DNA from: an uncultured Dehalococcoidia bacterium
GTDB lineage: Bacteria > Chloroflexota > Dehalococcoidia > Lucifugimonadales > Lucifugimonadaceae
Direction: 5' to 3'
Assembly: GCA_913052475.1 (NCBI GenBank)
Contig: CAJXEJ010000003.1
Location: forward strand, 1-64,000
Length of the DNA stretch: 64,000 bases
Shown here: positions 1 through 9,864 of the stretch, piece after piece
Layout: every line of letters starts with the position of its first letter
Numbering within the stretch: position 1 is the first letter of the stretch
The notes under the pieces: generated by a model
Told to the model about the DNA's origin: nothing
Database searches by the model: none
The model's input: only the letters and a program-made list of their open reading frames with translations
Program-made: the position numbers and the translations under genes

Positions 1-567
1 CAAGAAGATGTTGCTCCTCGGGTCGAACTGCCTGAGACTTGGGACGAATATGTATCGAACTTGCGTAGGAAGGACCGACACGAGCTGCGTCGCAAGCTGC
101 GAAGGCTGGAAACCGTAGGCGAATTTCAGCATCTCGAACTAACTTCGGCAGATGAGGTAGAAGCCGCAATGCCCGATTTCATGCTACTCCATCGCATGAG
201 TACAGCCGACAAGAACGAGTTCATGACCCCCGAGCGCGAACGATTCTTTAAGAGGATCGCGATTGAATTGGCAAAAGAGGGATCAACCCGTCTCAGCTTC
301 CTCGAAGTGAATGGTGAACGCGAGGCGACCTCGCTGTCATTCATCGCCGGGAATGTGCGCTACTTGTACAACAGCGGTTACAATCCCCGCCAGTCGAAAT
401 TGTCAGTTGGCTTGCTAAACCACGCACTTTCGATCAAATCTTCGATAGAAAAAGGCCACAGAATCTTCGATTTCATGCGCGGGAATGAACCGTATAAATA
501 TCATCTTGGCGGCATTGATCGTCAGGTATTCTCGTTGACAGCTACTCGAGAGGGTTCGGCTGATTAG
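1..567 (+). CDS. FemAB/BioF2-like GNAT-fold acyltransferase, 5' truncated
   Basis: The reading frame is open from the first base of the window, so the true start lies upstream and only about 189 C-terminal residues are seen. The visible part has a basic segment (RRKDRHELRRKLRRLE) followed by the kind of alpha/beta sequence found in the C-terminal GNAT domain of the BioF2-like/FemAB family, ending with GHRIFDFMRGNEPYKYHLGG, which resembles the DF-x-RG-x-E-x-YK pattern typical of these proteins. Family members transfer acyl or aminoacyl groups, often in polysaccharide or cell-surface synthesis. The substrate cannot be told. It ends 24 bp before a GT4 glycosyltransferase on the same strand, which would suit a shared role in glycan or glycoconjugate synthesis; that link is inference. 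Confidence 0.7.
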   Translation, partial: QEDVAPRVELPETWDEYVSNLRRKDRHELRRKLRRLETVGEFQHLELTSADEVEAAMPDFMLLHRMSTADKNEFMTPERERFFKRIAIELAKEGSTRLSFLEVNGEREATSLSFIAGNVRYLYNSGYNPRQSKLSVGLLNHALSIKSSIEKGHRIFDFMRGNEPYKYHLGGIDRQVFSLTATREGSAD

Positions 568-591
568 CAGTTCGAGAAGCTTTCTTCCACT

Positions 592-1818
592 ATGCATCTT
601 GCAGTAATCACAGTTCACGGATGTCCAACGCGCCAGGCAGGCAGCAAGGACTCTGGTGGAATGAACATCTACATCCTTGAGATAGCAAAACGTCTCGCAG
701 CGCGTGGTGTTCAGGTTGATGTCTTCACTCGCCACCACGACCCACGCGATCCTCAGATCGTCATGCTGGCTCCGGGAGCGCGACTTATTCACCTGTCGGC
801 AGGTGCACAGTCACTCGACAAGACGGGTGTTTATGAACTGCTCCCACAGTTCACTTCGCAGATGCGTCGGTTCTGCATTGCGAACCGCCTTAGCTACGAT
901 CTCGTGAGCAGCCACTATTGGCTTTCTGGTCTCGTGGGCATGCGATTGGCATCGGAATGGGGTGTACCCCACACCACCAGCTTCCACACTATGGCCGAGA
1001 TGAAACGCCGGGACCGACCTGAAGAGTTGGAAGTTGCTCAACGCGATTGCTCAGAACAGGGAATTGCCGATTCAGCCCAGTCCATTGTGGTCTGGACCAA
1101 AGATGAAAAAAATGCGGTAGTCGATTACTGCAACATCGATCCCTCGAAAGTCAGTGTCATTCCACCCGGAGTCGATCTCGTTCATTTCAGACCAATGTCG
1201 CAGTGTCAGTCTCGCCAGCATCTGGGTTACGGCGAAGAAAAGAATATTTTGTTTGTGGGCCGTCTCGAACCGCTTAAAGGTCTCGATAATCTGTTTCACG
1301 CAATGGCGCGTCTTGGGCAGCCGAATGCTGTCATGCTGAATGTCGTTGGTGGCGATGAGAACTCGCAAGAAAAAGCGCGACTGCAGCACCTTGCAAGCCA
1401 AATGGATCTGACTCAATCTATTCGATTCATCGGGTCAGTGGATCAGACCGAACTTCCGATTCACTACAACGCAGCCGATGTTTGCGTCTTGCCATCCCAC
1501 TATGAGAGCTTCGGATTGGCAGCGCTCGAAGCTGCAGCCTGCGGTCGTCCTGTAGTTGCCTCCGAAGTCGGTGGGTTACCGGCAATCGTTCAGAGTGGAT
1601 CAACCGGCTTCTTGGTTCCCCCCCGGGAGAGCGACATCATGGCAGAACGACTTTGTCAGTTGCTGAACGACGACATGCTTCGTTCACGAATGGGTGGTGC
1701 TGCTCGTACACATGCCGAGTCACTTGGCTGGGATCGCTCCACCGACTCACTGCTTTCTCGGTATCGAGAATTGGTACCTGTACCTGCTGTAACTGCAGTA
1801 CCCGCCGCCGGTGGCTAG
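592..1818 (+). CDS. GT4 glycosyltransferase, MshA-like
   Basis: A 408-residue GT-B fold retaining glycosyltransferase of family 4. The N-terminal domain has the glycine-rich acceptor motif DSGGMNIYILEIAKRL (about residues 22-37), the form seen in mycothiol MshA and sucrose-synthase-like GT4 enzymes. It is followed by SSHYWLSGLVGMRLA, close to the MshA motif. The nucleotide-sugar domain begins at ILFVGRLEPLKG and carries the E-x7-E element in HYESFGLAALEAAACG. The length matches MshA (about 420 residues). MshA joins GlcNAc to inositol phosphate, but other GT4 enzymes share these motifs, so only the GT4 class is firm. The gene converges on, and overlaps by 4 bp, a tandem-GNAT gene that resembles MshD in layout. 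Confidence 0.88.
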   Translation: MHLAVITVHGCPTRQAGSKDSGGMNIYILEIAKRLAARGVQVDVFTRHHDPRDPQIVMLAPGARLIHLSAGAQSLDKTGVYELLPQFTSQMRRFCIANRLSYDLVSSHYWLSGLVGMRLASEWGVPHTTSFHTMAEMKRRDRPEELEVAQRDCSEQGIADSAQSIVVWTKDEKNAVVDYCNIDPSKVSVIPPGVDLVHFRPMSQCQSRQHLGYGEEKNILFVGRLEPLKGLDNLFHAMARLGQPNAVMLNVVGGDENSQEKARLQHLASQMDLTQSIRFIGSVDQTELPIHYNAADVCVLPSHYESFGLAALEAAACGRPVVASEVGGLPAIVQSGSTGFLVPPRESDIMAERLCQLLNDDMLRSRMGGAARTHAESLGWDRSTDSLLSRYRELVPVPAVTAVPAAGG

Positions 1819-2732
1819 AGCGAAAGCTCCCACCAGTTGACCTGGCTGGCAGTCGTAAACCCCAGCCCCGAATACACCCGTATCGCTGGCGTGTTTTGCG
1901 AATCAACGTCGAGTTCTAGGGCGACAACATCCTGCTTGACAAGGTGATTGAATCCGGCAACTGCGATCGCTCTACCGAGTCCTTGTTTACGAGCCGATGG
2001 CAATACGCCCGTCATGCCGATGCGACCGATTTTTTTACCTTCTCGATTTTGCGTCAGAGTCCAGCAGTAGGCAATTAGCTGCTCGTGTGAGTCGTGAATC
2101 ATCACAATGTCGTCGACGCTTGTGTCAGGAGCCAACAATCGAGCAACAATTTCGTCTTCGGTGTTTGGCGAATACCCGAAGTGCTCATTGAAAGCTTCGT
2201 TCTGCAAGTATGTGAGTTCTGGAACCTCGTCGAGTCCCAACATCGTTCTGAGCGAGAATCCTGCCGGTATTGCTGCTTCGGCAATCTTGATTCCCGAAGT
2301 GACAGTTAGTTTTAAGTACTGGCGTACTTTGGCCCAACCAAATTGCTCAACTAGCTGTTCAAATTCGGATTCGTTGTCACGAGTCGAGAGATGTACGATG
2401 GACGCTTCGTGTCGCGCATGCTCCGTCGCCCATTCCAGGAGTTGATTTCGGGCTGCAAGGCCGAACGTTCTGCTGCCGATGCCAATTACAGAACGACTGA
2501 TGTTCTGCTCGGGTTCGACGATCGCATAGCCAGTCGCTTCGTCGCCACCGACTGCCAACGCTATGTTGCGTTCTGGCTGTACCCGTGGGAATTCGAGTTC
2601 CGCTCGGAGCTCGGCTACGTTACTCGGCCAATCTCGATGACCGTGACGCCCGATGTCGTTCAGCAGACGCTGAAGAGAGTCGAGGTCGGACCATTTGAAC
2701 GTGCGCAGTTGGGGATTGGTCTGGGTCGTCAA
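1815..2732 (-). CDS. Tandem-GNAT N-acetyltransferase
   Basis: A 305-residue protein with two GNAT-like halves. The C-terminal half is clear: GVLPSARKQGLGRAIAVAGF is motif A with the acetyl-CoA pyrophosphate loop (Q-x-x-G-x-G/A form), followed by DVDSQNTPAIRVYSGLGFT, the usual N-x-x-A-x-x-x-Y-x-x-x-GF end. The N-terminal half has lost the loop consensus and may only bracket the fold. Size and two-domain layout match mycothiol synthase MshD, the last enzyme of mycothiol synthesis, and the convergent neighbour is MshA-like. Many unrelated double-GNAT proteins exist, so a mycothiol role is a hypothesis. No mshB or mshC is present in the window. Confidence 0.8.
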   Translation of the reverse strand: MTTQTNPQLRTFKWSDLDSLQRLLNDIGRHGHRDWPSNVAELRAELEFPRVQPERNIALAVGGDEATGYAIVEPEQNISRSVIGIGSRTFGLAARNQLLEWATEHARHEASIVHLSTRDNESEFEQLVEQFGWAKVRQYLKLTVTSGIKIAEAAIPAGFSLRTMLGLDEVPELTYLQNEAFNEHFGYSPNTEDEIVARLLAPDTSVDDIVMIHDSHEQLIAYCWTLTQNREGKKIGRIGMTGVLPSARKQGLGRAIAVAGFNHLVKQDVVALELDVDSQNTPAIRVYSGLGFTTASQVNWWELSL

Positions 2733-2857
2733 TGAAATATGATCGATTGTTTAGCGAGCAATCGGAGAAGTGTATTCCTGCGGTCACAGCAGCGGTTCGA
2801 GATTGAACGTTATTTCCGAATAGTTGGTTTTGATTATTACGTTACACGTTGCAGTAA

Positions 2858-2887
2858 TTGCTTCTCGATAGCTCGAACACATATAAT
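2858..2887 (+). promoter_or_regulatory. Predicted sigma-70-type promoter of the ilv-leu operon
   Basis: TTGCTT (2858-2863) and a perfect TATAAT (2882-2887) stand 18 bp apart. Transcription would begin near 2894, just before the first stem of the T-box leader, which fits a leader-controlled operon. No activator or repressor site is recognisable. Confidence 0.65.
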
Positions 2888-3157
2888 TGGCGTTTGTGAA
2901 ACGCTGTGAACGGGAGAAGTACCGGACACGGTGCGTCAGAGAGAACCGGTGGTTGGTGTGAACCGGTACGTGCCAATTCGAGAACTCGCCTTGGAGCGGT
3001 TGATTCGAAATCCGAGTGATCGGGTCAGGGTCAAACGAGTTAACCACGTTACGGTTCCTTGAGCGGCCAGACTTCCAGTGCGAATTGGTGTCTGGCAATC
3101 GAAGGTGGTACCGCGGGATGCAAGTCTCGTCCTTTGTGAGGGGCGGGATTTTTTTTT
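2888..3157 (+). promoter_or_regulatory. T-box riboswitch, probable Leu (CUC) specifier
   Basis: The leader of ilvB has the T-box landmarks in order: a GAAGTA element in the ascending side of stem I (about 2916-2921), the apical GAGAACCGGTGG...GTGAACCGGT region (2941-2967), the specifier side GAGAA-CTC-GCC (about 2981-2990), the T-box core AAGGTGGTACCGCGG (3102-3116) and an overlapping intrinsic terminator. T-boxes bind uncharged tRNA by specifier-anticodon pairing and by pairing of the T-box bulge with the tRNA CCA end, which favours the antiterminator. The codon CTC at 2985-2987 sits where the cimA leader has ATC, so leucine is the likely signal. The specifier was assigned by eye, without folding. 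Confidence 0.9.
3125..3157 (+). terminator. Conditional terminator of the ilvB T-box
   Basis: The 8-bp stem TCTCGTCC (3125-3132) with GGGCGGGA (3141-3148), including two G-T pairs, closes an 8-nt loop and is followed by nine T residues (3149-3157). It lies directly 3' of the T-box core, as expected for the terminator that competes with the antiterminator. Confidence 0.88.
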
Positions 3158-3245
3158 GCCCGTCGTAAGTGTGAATCGATAGTTATGAGAAGCTGAATAG
3201 GGAGAAATTGCCGAAATAACTCGGCAATCGTGCCAGGAAACCGAT

Positions 3246-4928
3246 ATGTCCAAGCACCTCAGTGGTAGTCAAATAGTCTGCGAAGCGCTTCTCAATGAGG
3301 GCGTCGACGTAGTCTTTGGCATTCCAGGCGGCGCAATTCTTCCGCTCTACGGAGTTCTCTCCGAGTATCCCGATCTGCGGCACATCCTCTCACGACACGA
3401 ACAGGGTGCAGCTCACGCCGCTGACGGCTATGCCCGATCGACCGGCAAGGTTGGAGTTGCGTTCGCAACGTCGGGTCCGGGGGCGACGAACCTTGTTACC
3501 GGACTGGCTACTGCCATGATGGATTCTGTTCCGATGGTCGCCATTACTGGTCAGGTTGGTCGTACGGCGATTGGCACTGACGCGTTTCAAGAAGCTGATA
3601 TCACCGGCGCTTCGATGCCTCTTACCAAGCACAACTATCTCGTCATGCGAGCTGACGACCTCGGGGCGACAGTTCATGAGGCATTCCACATTGCTCGAAC
3701 TGGTCGATCTGGTCCGGTATTAATCGATGTTCCAAAGGATGTCTTCACCGAGATGGGCGACTACGATCCAGAAGCCCCGATCGATCTTCCCGGCTACCGC
3801 GTTCCCGGTAAGGCAGACGAATCACAGGTAGAAGCCGCAGCCGAACTGATCAATCAGGCAGAACGCCCGGTGATCCTCGCTGGTCACGGAGTTGTTCTTT
3901 CACGATCGTTTGACGAACTCATGGAACTTGCCGAGAAGGCGCAAATTCCTGTCGTTACGACTCTGCTCGGAATTTCCTCCTTCCCGGAAGACCACGTACT
4001 GAGTACGGGCTTTCCGGGCATGCATGGCATGGCGTACGCCTCGCTGGCTGTCGATGAAGCCGACTTGATAATCAATTTTGGGAGCCGTTTCGATGATCGA
4101 ATCATTGGCGACGCATTGCGGTTTTCTACTGGATCCAAGAAGATCCACGTCGATATCGATCCAGCTGAAATCAACAAAAGTATTCGTGTTGAAGCACCGG
4201 TCGTCGGCAATATCAAAGACGTCTTTGGACAACTGATCCCGAAAGTTAAACAGGCTACTCACGTCGGGTGGTTGCAGCACATCGAGCATCTGAAGGCCGA
4301 GCATCCTTCGCTGAAAATCCCCGAGAGTGATCGTTTGATGGGGCAACACGTTGTGAAGGCACTCTCCGATGTAACCAAGGGTGAGGCAATCATCACGACC
4401 GGAGTTGGTCAGCACCAGATGTGGGCTGCCCAGCATTACCAATTCAAGAACGCCAACTCGTGGCTCTCATCTGGTGGTGCGGGAACGATGGGCTACGAAG
4501 TTCCATCAGCGATCGGCGCACAAGTTGGAAATCCCGACAAGCTGGTATGGTCGATCTGCGGTGATGGCGGATTCCAGATGACGCTCATGGAACTGGCGAC
4601 GGTTGTTGAAAACAAACTGCCGGTGAAGTACGCAATTCTGAACAACAACCATCTGGGCATGATTACCCAGTGGCAGGGTTTCTTCTACAACGGCGACTAC
4701 CAGGCGGAGACATACACCGCTAACCCTGATTTCGTGAAGCTGGCGGAAGCCTACGAAATCAAGGGAATTCGAGTCACCAGACAGGATGATCTTGAAGCCG
4801 CCATTGCGGAGGCAAACGCGCACGACGGCCCGGTTGTTGTAGATTGTGTGATTGAGAAGGTCGATGACCTCTACCCAATGATTCCTGCTGGCCAGAGTGT
4901 TCAGGAACTGATCGAGGAACCAAACTGA
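3246..4928 (+). CDS. ilvB: Acetolactate synthase, large (catalytic) subunit
   Basis: A 560-residue ThDP-dependent enzyme that condenses two pyruvates to acetolactate (valine, leucine) or pyruvate with 2-oxobutyrate to acetohydroxybutyrate (isoleucine). The N-terminal Pyr domain has GIPGGAILPLYG and the cofactor-activating glutamate in LSRHEQGAAHAADGYAR. The central domain follows. The C-terminal PP domain has the ThDP motif GDGGFQMTLMELATVVENKL ending in NNNHLGM. Length is typical of the family. The ATG at 3246 is 89 bp past the T-box terminator. The stop overlaps the ilvN start (ATGA), so the two subunits are translationally coupled. Expression is expected to follow leucyl-tRNA charging through the leader. 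Confidence 0.97.
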   Translation: MSKHLSGSQIVCEALLNEGVDVVFGIPGGAILPLYGVLSEYPDLRHILSRHEQGAAHAADGYARSTGKVGVAFATSGPGATNLVTGLATAMMDSVPMVAITGQVGRTAIGTDAFQEADITGASMPLTKHNYLVMRADDLGATVHEAFHIARTGRSGPVLIDVPKDVFTEMGDYDPEAPIDLPGYRVPGKADESQVEAAAELINQAERPVILAGHGVVLSRSFDELMELAEKAQIPVVTTLLGISSFPEDHVLSTGFPGMHGMAYASLAVDEADLIINFGSRFDDRIIGDALRFSTGSKKIHVDIDPAEINKSIRVEAPVVGNIKDVFGQLIPKVKQATHVGWLQHIEHLKAEHPSLKIPESDRLMGQHVVKALSDVTKGEAIITTGVGQHQMWAAQHYQFKNANSWLSSGGAGTMGYEVPSAIGAQVGNPDKLVWSICGDGGFQMTLMELATVVENKLPVKYAILNNNHLGMITQWQGFFYNGDYQAETYTANPDFVKLAEAYEIKGIRVTRQDDLEAAIAEANAHDGPVVVDCVIEKVDDLYPMIPAGQSVQELIEEPN

Positions 4929-5518
4929 TGGCACTAGGTAACGGAACATTTCAGCGAACTATTTCGGCGCTTGTTCAGGACAAACCCGGTGTACTCGCAC
5001 GCATTTCAGGGCTTTTCCGAAGACGTGGATTCAACATCGCCAGCCTCGCGGTTGGTCGATCGGAACGACCGGGCATGTCCCGCATGACGTTCGTTGTCGA
5101 GGGACCTGATGAGGTTGTACGACACGTTGCGGCCCAACTTGATCGCCTGATCGACGTTGTCGAAGTGCACGACATTACTGAGCAGAACATCGTCTGGCGG
5201 GAACTGGCGCTGATCAAGGTTTCGGCTCCGGCTGCAACTCGCAGCGAAGTTTTGGAGCTGGCGAACGTTTACCGTTCGAACGTAATCGACATTGGAATTG
5301 AGAGCCTTACGCTCGAGATTTCTGGCGGTCGACAGAAGATCGACACGCTGATTGAACTCCTCAAGAAATTCGGATTGTTGGAAGTGATCCGAACTGGAAG
5401 AGTCGCGACTCTCAGAGGAACACTTATCGAAGGCGAAGACGATGGCCTGTTCCAGGCCGACGCCAGCGCGCCGACTTACATACTTCCTGTACCAACTGGT
5501 GAAACCGGAAGCGTCTGA
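4928..5518 (+). CDS. ilvN: Acetolactate synthase, small (regulatory) subunit
   Basis: A 196-residue subunit. The N-terminal ACT domain is clear (TISALVQDKPGVLARISGLFRRRG, broken here at FNIASLAVGRSE), and is the site where valine or other branched-chain amino acids feed back in this family. The C-terminal ALS_ss_C domain follows (ELALIKVSAPAATRSEVLELANVY). The family is commonly 160-175 residues; the extra C-terminal tail (after about residue 170, VATLRGTLIEGEDDG onward) is unusual but modest. The start overlaps the ilvB stop as ATGA. Confidence 0.96.
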   Translation: MALGNGTFQRTISALVQDKPGVLARISGLFRRRGFNIASLAVGRSERPGMSRMTFVVEGPDEVVRHVAAQLDRLIDVVEVHDITEQNIVWRELALIKVSAPAATRSEVLELANVYRSNVIDIGIESLTLEISGGRQKIDTLIELLKKFGLLEVIRTGRVATLRGTLIEGEDDGLFQADASAPTYILPVPTGETGSV

Positions 5519-5593
5519 GAACGTTTCCAACAAAATACTGATGGGACTGCCGTCAGAACAAGAAACTACATGCCCTAAGGCTGGCAATTCAAA

Positions 5594-6592
5594 ATGGCTA
5601 CTCTCACTTATGACAAAGATATTGATGATTCGATACTGCGCGACAAGACGATCGCAGTATTGGGTTACGGATCACAGGGTCACGCCCATGCGCTGAACCT
5701 CAAGGACAGCGGCTTCAACGTGATTGTCGGTCTGTACGAAGGCAGCCGAAGCAAGCAGGAAGCTGAAGAAGCAGGCTTGGAAGTTGTTTCGAACGCCGAA
5801 GCAACCAAGCGCGCCGACCTGATTTCGTTCTGCCTTCCTGACACCGTTCAGAAGAGCGTTTACGAAGAGGACGTTGCGCCTAACCTCAGCGAAGGAAAGA
5901 CTCTTCTGTTCGCACACGGCTTCACTATTTTCTACGAACAGATCAATGCACCTGAAGGCATCAACGTCGTCATGATCGCCCCGAAGGCACCGGGTCACCG
6001 AGTGCGTGCAGTGTTCGAGCGAGGGCTTGGTGTTCCATGTCTCATCGCAGTTCATCAGGACGTCTCAGGCACGGCCCATGACCTCGCACTCGCATACGGT
6101 AAGGGCGTTGGTGGTGGACGCGCCGGAATCCTCGAGACCACATTCAAGGAAGAGACTGAAACCGACTTGTTCGGCGAGCAAGCCGTTCTCTGTGGCGGTG
6201 TGAGCGAGCTTGTGAAGACGGGTTTCGAAGTTCTGGTTGAAGCTGGCTATGAGCCTGAATCTGCCTACTTCGAGGTTCTTCACGAACTCAAACTCATCGT
6301 TGACCTCATGTACCAAGGTGGACTTGGTCACATGCGGTATTCGATCAGTGAAACAGCTGAATACGGTGACTACTCACGTGGACCAGTCATTATCGACTCA
6401 AGTGTGAAAAAGAATATGCAAAAGATTCTCGAACAAATTCAGTCGGGTGAATTCGCCCGTGAATGGATCGCGGAGAACGACGAAGGTCAGCACAAGTTCA
6501 AGCAGATGCGTGCCGACAACGAAGATCACGGAATCGAGAAGGTCGGTAAAGAGCTTCGAGACATGATGCCTTGGTTGGAGTCGACAACATAG
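5594..6592 (+). CDS. ilvC: Ketol-acid reductoisomerase
   Basis: A 332-residue class I KARI that isomerises and reduces acetolactate (or acetohydroxybutyrate) to the dihydroxy acid with NAD(P)H and Mg2+. The Rossmann motif [20 protein letters not shown] is at about residues 20-39. The metal-binding region of the C-terminal knotted domain includes [20 protein letters not shown] and [17 protein letters not shown]. It lies 75 bp downstream of ilvN in the same operon. Dihydroxy-acid dehydratase (ilvD) and the aminotransferase (ilvE) are not in this window. Confidence 0.97.
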   Translation: MATLTYDKDIDDSILRDKTIAVLGYGSQGHAHALNLKDSGFNVIVGLYEGSRSKQEAEEAGLEVVSNAEATKRADLISFCLPDTVQKSVYEEDVAPNLSEGKTLLFAHGFTIFYEQINAPEGINVVMIAPKAPGHRVRAVFERGLGVPCLIAVHQDVSGTAHDLALAYGKGVGGGRAGILETTFKEETETDLFGEQAVLCGGVSELVKTGFEVLVEAGYEPESAYFEVLHELKLIVDLMYQGGLGHMRYSISETAEYGDYSRGPVIIDSSVKKNMQKILEQIQSGEFAREWIAENDEGQHKFKQMRADNEDHGIEKVGKELRDMMPWLESTT

Positions 6593-6607
6593 TCACTACT
6601 TTTTAGG

Positions 6608-6640
6608 TAGCGTCGTCCTCATCGAGAAGGGGCGACGCTA
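6608..6640 (+). other. Strong hairpin between ilvC and leuA
   Basis: TAGCGTCG (6608-6615) pairs perfectly with CGACGCTA (6633-6640), with further possible C-G pairs inside. There is no T run after it on the plus strand, so it is not a standard intrinsic terminator. It could protect the 3' end of a processed ilvBNC mRNA or reduce read-through into leuA. Function is not shown by the sequence. Confidence 0.5.
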
Positions 6641-6690
6641 AACCCGGCGGGTGTAGCCCGTCATATAGGTCGAGCGCTGGAGGTATTCAC

Positions 6691-8259
6691 ATGGCGCAAC
6701 AGAGCGATACACAAGATAAAGTAATAATTTTTGACACGACACTACGTGACGGCGAGCAATCTGCTGGTGCCGGTCTAACCGTCGAGGAAAAACTGCGTAT
6801 CGCTCACCAGCTAAACAAGTTGGGTGTCGACGTGATCGAGGCGGGATTTGCTGGCAGTTCACCTGGTGACTTTGAGGCAGTGCGCCGCATCGCCAACGAG
6901 GTGAAAGGCCCGGTTATTACTTCTCTGGCAAGGGCGGTAAATGCCGACATTGATGCCGCAGGTAAGGCACTCGAAGGCGTTGAGAACGCACGTATCCATA
7001 CGTTCCTCTCGGCCTCCGACATCCACCTGATGCACCAGATGCGCAAAGACCGTGAAGCCATTATGAACATGGCGGTAAACGCCGTCGAACGAGCTAAGAG
7101 CTATGTCAACGACGTTGAATTTTCGCCGATGGACGCCTCGCGGACCGAGCCCGAGTATCTCTATGCGATGGTTGAGGCTGTGATCAAAGCAGGAGCGACA
7201 ACGGTCAACATTCCAGACACCGTCGGGTATTCAACCCCCGAAGAGTTCGGTGCGTTGATCAAGGGCATCAAAGACAATGTGCCGAATATCGATCAGGCGG
7301 TGATTAGTGTTCATTGCCACAACGATCTCGGAATGTCTTCTGCCAACTCGCTCGCTGCGATTGAAAACGGTGCCCGACAGGTTGAAGGATGTATCAACGG
7401 ACTCGGCGAGCGCGCAGGAAACGCGGCTCTCGAAGAAGTGATTATGGCTCTTGAAACACGCCCTGATCACTACAACGTTGAAACCGGCATCAACTCGACG
7501 GAAATCGGCAATTCCAGTCGCATGGTTAGCTCAATATTTGGCATTCCTGTTCAGGCGAACAAAGCTATCGTTGGTCAGAACGCCTTCAGGCACTCCTCTG
7601 GAATTCATCAGGATGCATATCTGAAGGAACGAACGACTTTCGAAATCATGGAACCGGATACCGTTGGCTGGCGCGGACAGGCGATTGTACTTGGCAAGCT
7701 TTCGGGTAGAGCGGGACTACGATCACGTCTGCGCGAACTCGGGTATGACCTGTCGGACGAGGAACTTGCCAATGTTTTCATAACGTTTAAGGACCTTGCT
7801 GATAATAAACGAGAAGTGACTGATATCGATCTTGAAGCTCTGATGTCGGAGCAGCACCGGAACGTGGATACTGACCGCACCTACAGGGTCGGATCAGTTC
7901 ATGTTGTGTGCGGCAACGATACCGAACCCGAGGCGAAGGTCACGCTTGATTGCCCAGATGGTGAGTCACGGACTGTGGAATCGAAGGGTACTGGCCCGGT
8001 AGACGCCGTTTGCAAAGCGATAGATGAAGTCGTCGACCTCGATATCGAACTCACTGAGTTCGCGGTATCGGCGGTTACCGAAGGAATCGACTCGCTTGGC
8101 GAAGTGACCATCAGGGTTGCGAAAGACGGTTCGGTATATTCGGGACGTGGTTCCGACTCGGACATCGTCGTGGCATCGGCTAAGGCGTATATAAATGCCA
8201 TTAACCGATTGATCACGATTGGCGTCCAGGATCGATCAGCTACAACTGGAACGGTGTAG
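6691..8259 (+). CDS. leuA: 2-isopropylmalate synthase
   Basis: A 522-residue DRE-TIM metallolyase that condenses acetyl-CoA with 2-oxoisovalerate, the committed step of leucine synthesis. The signature [20 protein letters not shown] lies near the N terminus. Metal-binding [20 protein letters not shown] and [12 protein letters not shown] follow, with the connecting region [18 protein letters not shown]. The C-terminal about 130 residues form the LeuA allosteric (dimer) domain where leucine binds. The sequence is of the long bacterial LeuA type rather than the citramalate synthase encoded at 21400-23022. It sits 98 bp after ilvC, with a hairpin in between. Confidence 0.96.
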   Translation: MAQQSDTQDKVIIFDTTLRDGEQSAGAGLTVEEKLRIAHQLNKLGVDVIEAGFAGSSPGDFEAVRRIANEVKGPVITSLARAVNADIDAAGKALEGVENARIHTFLSASDIHLMHQMRKDREAIMNMAVNAVERAKSYVNDVEFSPMDASRTEPEYLYAMVEAVIKAGATTVNIPDTVGYSTPEEFGALIKGIKDNVPNIDQAVISVHCHNDLGMSSANSLAAIENGARQVEGCINGLGERAGNAALEEVIMALETRPDHYNVETGINSTEIGNSSRMVSSIFGIPVQANKAIVGQNAFRHSSGIHQDAYLKERTTFEIMEPDTVGWRGQAIVLGKLSGRAGLRSRLRELGYDLSDEELANVFITFKDLADNKREVTDIDLEALMSEQHRNVDTDRTYRVGSVHVVCGNDTEPEAKVTLDCPDGESRTVESKGTGPVDAVCKAIDEVVDLDIELTEFAVSAVTEGIDSLGEVTIRVAKDGSVYSGRGSDSDIVVASAKAYINAINRLITIGVQDRSATTGTV

Positions 8260-8283
8260 TTAGACGATTTTGAATTGAAATAT

Positions 8284-8325
8284 AAAAAGGCGGCCTCACG
8301 AAATTTTTGGGAGTGCCGTTTTTCC
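8284..8325 (+). terminator. Probable terminator between leuA and leuC
   Basis: An A-rich left arm ending CGGCCTC (8291-8297) can pair with GAG-T-GCCG (8312-8319), and the flanking A and T runs extend the stem. Five T residues follow. The stem is imperfect, so termination may be partial. Confidence 0.45.
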
Positions 8326-8404
8326 GTTACTATTTCTGCTTGCTTTAGCTAGGTGCGAGTCTGTGGCTCGCACTGTTTTTAGTTTTTTTGGGGGATACGT
8401 GCAC

Positions 8405-9814
8405 ATGGCAAAGACCATGTTTGAGAAGATCTGGGAACAGCACATTGTTGCCGAGCCTGAAGACCAACCAGCTCTTATATATATCGATCTTCACCTCGTG
8501 CACGAAGTCACATCACCCCAGGCGTTCGAGGCCCTTCGGATAACCAACCGCAAGGTCCGACGCCCCGATCTCACGATCTCGACGGTCGACCATAACCTGC
8601 CGACCGACGACACCCGAAACGAAGTGATCAAAGATCCGATCGCTCGTGTTCAGGTCGACACTCTTCGTCAGAACTGTGAAGACACTGGTGTCGTGCTTTA
8701 TGACATCGATTCAGAGGCACAGGGCATCGTCCATGTAATCGGTCCGGAACAGGGTTACACCCAACCCGGAATGACGATCGTCTGTGGCGACTCGCACACA
8801 TCCACACACGGAGCGTTTGGGTCGCTGGCGTTTGGTATCGGTACTTCTGAAGTCGAGCATGTGCTTGCCACGCAGACTCTTCGCCAGGCGAAGCCGAAGA
8901 CGATGGAAATTCGGTTCAATGGTGAGCTGAAGCAGGGTGTTACAGCGAAAGATATGATCCTGGCTGCTATCGGTAAAATGGGCACGGCTGGCGGAACTGG
9001 CTATGTTGTCGAGTACACAGGCGGCGCTATCAAGAAGCTCGATATGGCAGGTCGGATGACCGTCTGCAATATGACAATCGAGGCTGGCGCTCGAGCCGGT
9101 CTGATTGCTCCTGATGACACAACATTCGACTGGATGCGTGGTCGTAAGTTTGTGCCTAAGGGTGATGATTTTGACGCTGTAGTCGCTGAATGGCGAGAAC
9201 TCGCCAGTGATGACGACGCTGAGTATGATGAACTCCTCGAAATCGACTGCGATGAGTTGGAGCCATACGTGAGTTGGGGCACTAATCCCGGTCAGGTGGC
9301 ACGGGTTACCGACAGCGTGCCTTCACCGGACGACTATGAAGACCCAGCCGATGTTTCTTCCGCTGAACGAGCGCTTGAGTACATGGGTCTTTCTGGGGGC
9401 ACTGCGATCGAGGATATCGAAATCGATCGAGTATTTATCGGCTCGTGCACCAACGCACGGATCGAAGATCTTCGGTCGGCATCGCAGATCGTCAAAGGCC
9501 ACATGATTGCCTCGACGGTTCGAGCGCAGATCATGCCGGGTTCGACGCTCACCAAGCTGCAGGCTGAAAAAGAAGGCCTCGACGAAATATTCAAGGGAGC
9601 TGGGTTTGAGTGGCGCGAGTCGGGTTGTTCGATGTGTCTGGGTATGAACCCCGACATTCTCGTACCGGGTGAGCGATGCGCATCAACATCCAACCGAAAC
9701 TTTGAAGGTCGACAGGGTAAGGGCGGTCGTACACACCTTGTAAGCCCTGAAATGGCAGCAGCAGCAGCTATAGAGGGTCATTTCGTGGACGTTAGGGACT
9801 GGGATAGCGAGTAA
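8405..9814 (+). CDS. leuC: 3-isopropylmalate dehydratase, large subunit
   Basis: Aconitase-family subunit of isopropylmalate isomerase, about 469 residues from the ATG at 8405 ([15 protein letters not shown]), which matches the usual LeuC N terminus; the frame is open back to 8363. A GGGGG run about 10 nt upstream may act as ribosome binding site. Visible motifs are [30 protein letters not shown], the iron-sulfur cysteines in [11 protein letters not shown] and the C-x-x-C in [12 protein letters not shown]. With LeuD it interconverts 2- and 3-isopropylmalate through a [4Fe-4S] cluster. A membrane-protein gene separates it from leuD. Confidence 0.96.
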   Translation: MAKTMFEKIWEQHIVAEPEDQPALIYIDLHLVHEVTSPQAFEALRITNRKVRRPDLTISTVDHNLPTDDTRNEVIKDPIARVQVDTLRQNCEDTGVVLYDIDSEAQGIVHVIGPEQGYTQPGMTIVCGDSHTSTHGAFGSLAFGIGTSEVEHVLATQTLRQAKPKTMEIRFNGELKQGVTAKDMILAAIGKMGTAGGTGYVVEYTGGAIKKLDMAGRMTVCNMTIEAGARAGLIAPDDTTFDWMRGRKFVPKGDDFDAVVAEWRELASDDDAEYDELLEIDCDELEPYVSWGTNPGQVARVTDSVPSPDDYEDPADVSSAERALEYMGLSGGTAIEDIEIDRVFIGSCTNARIEDLRSASQIVKGHMIASTVRAQIMPGSTLTKLQAEKEGLDEIFKGAGFEWRESGCSMCLGMNPDILVPGERCASTSNRNFEGRQGKGGRTHLVSPEMAAAAAIEGHFVDVRDWDSE

Positions 9815-9864
9815 CAACTGCGGCAGCAGTGGATTCTGCCAGTTGCACTCTGAAGGTGTAGCAA

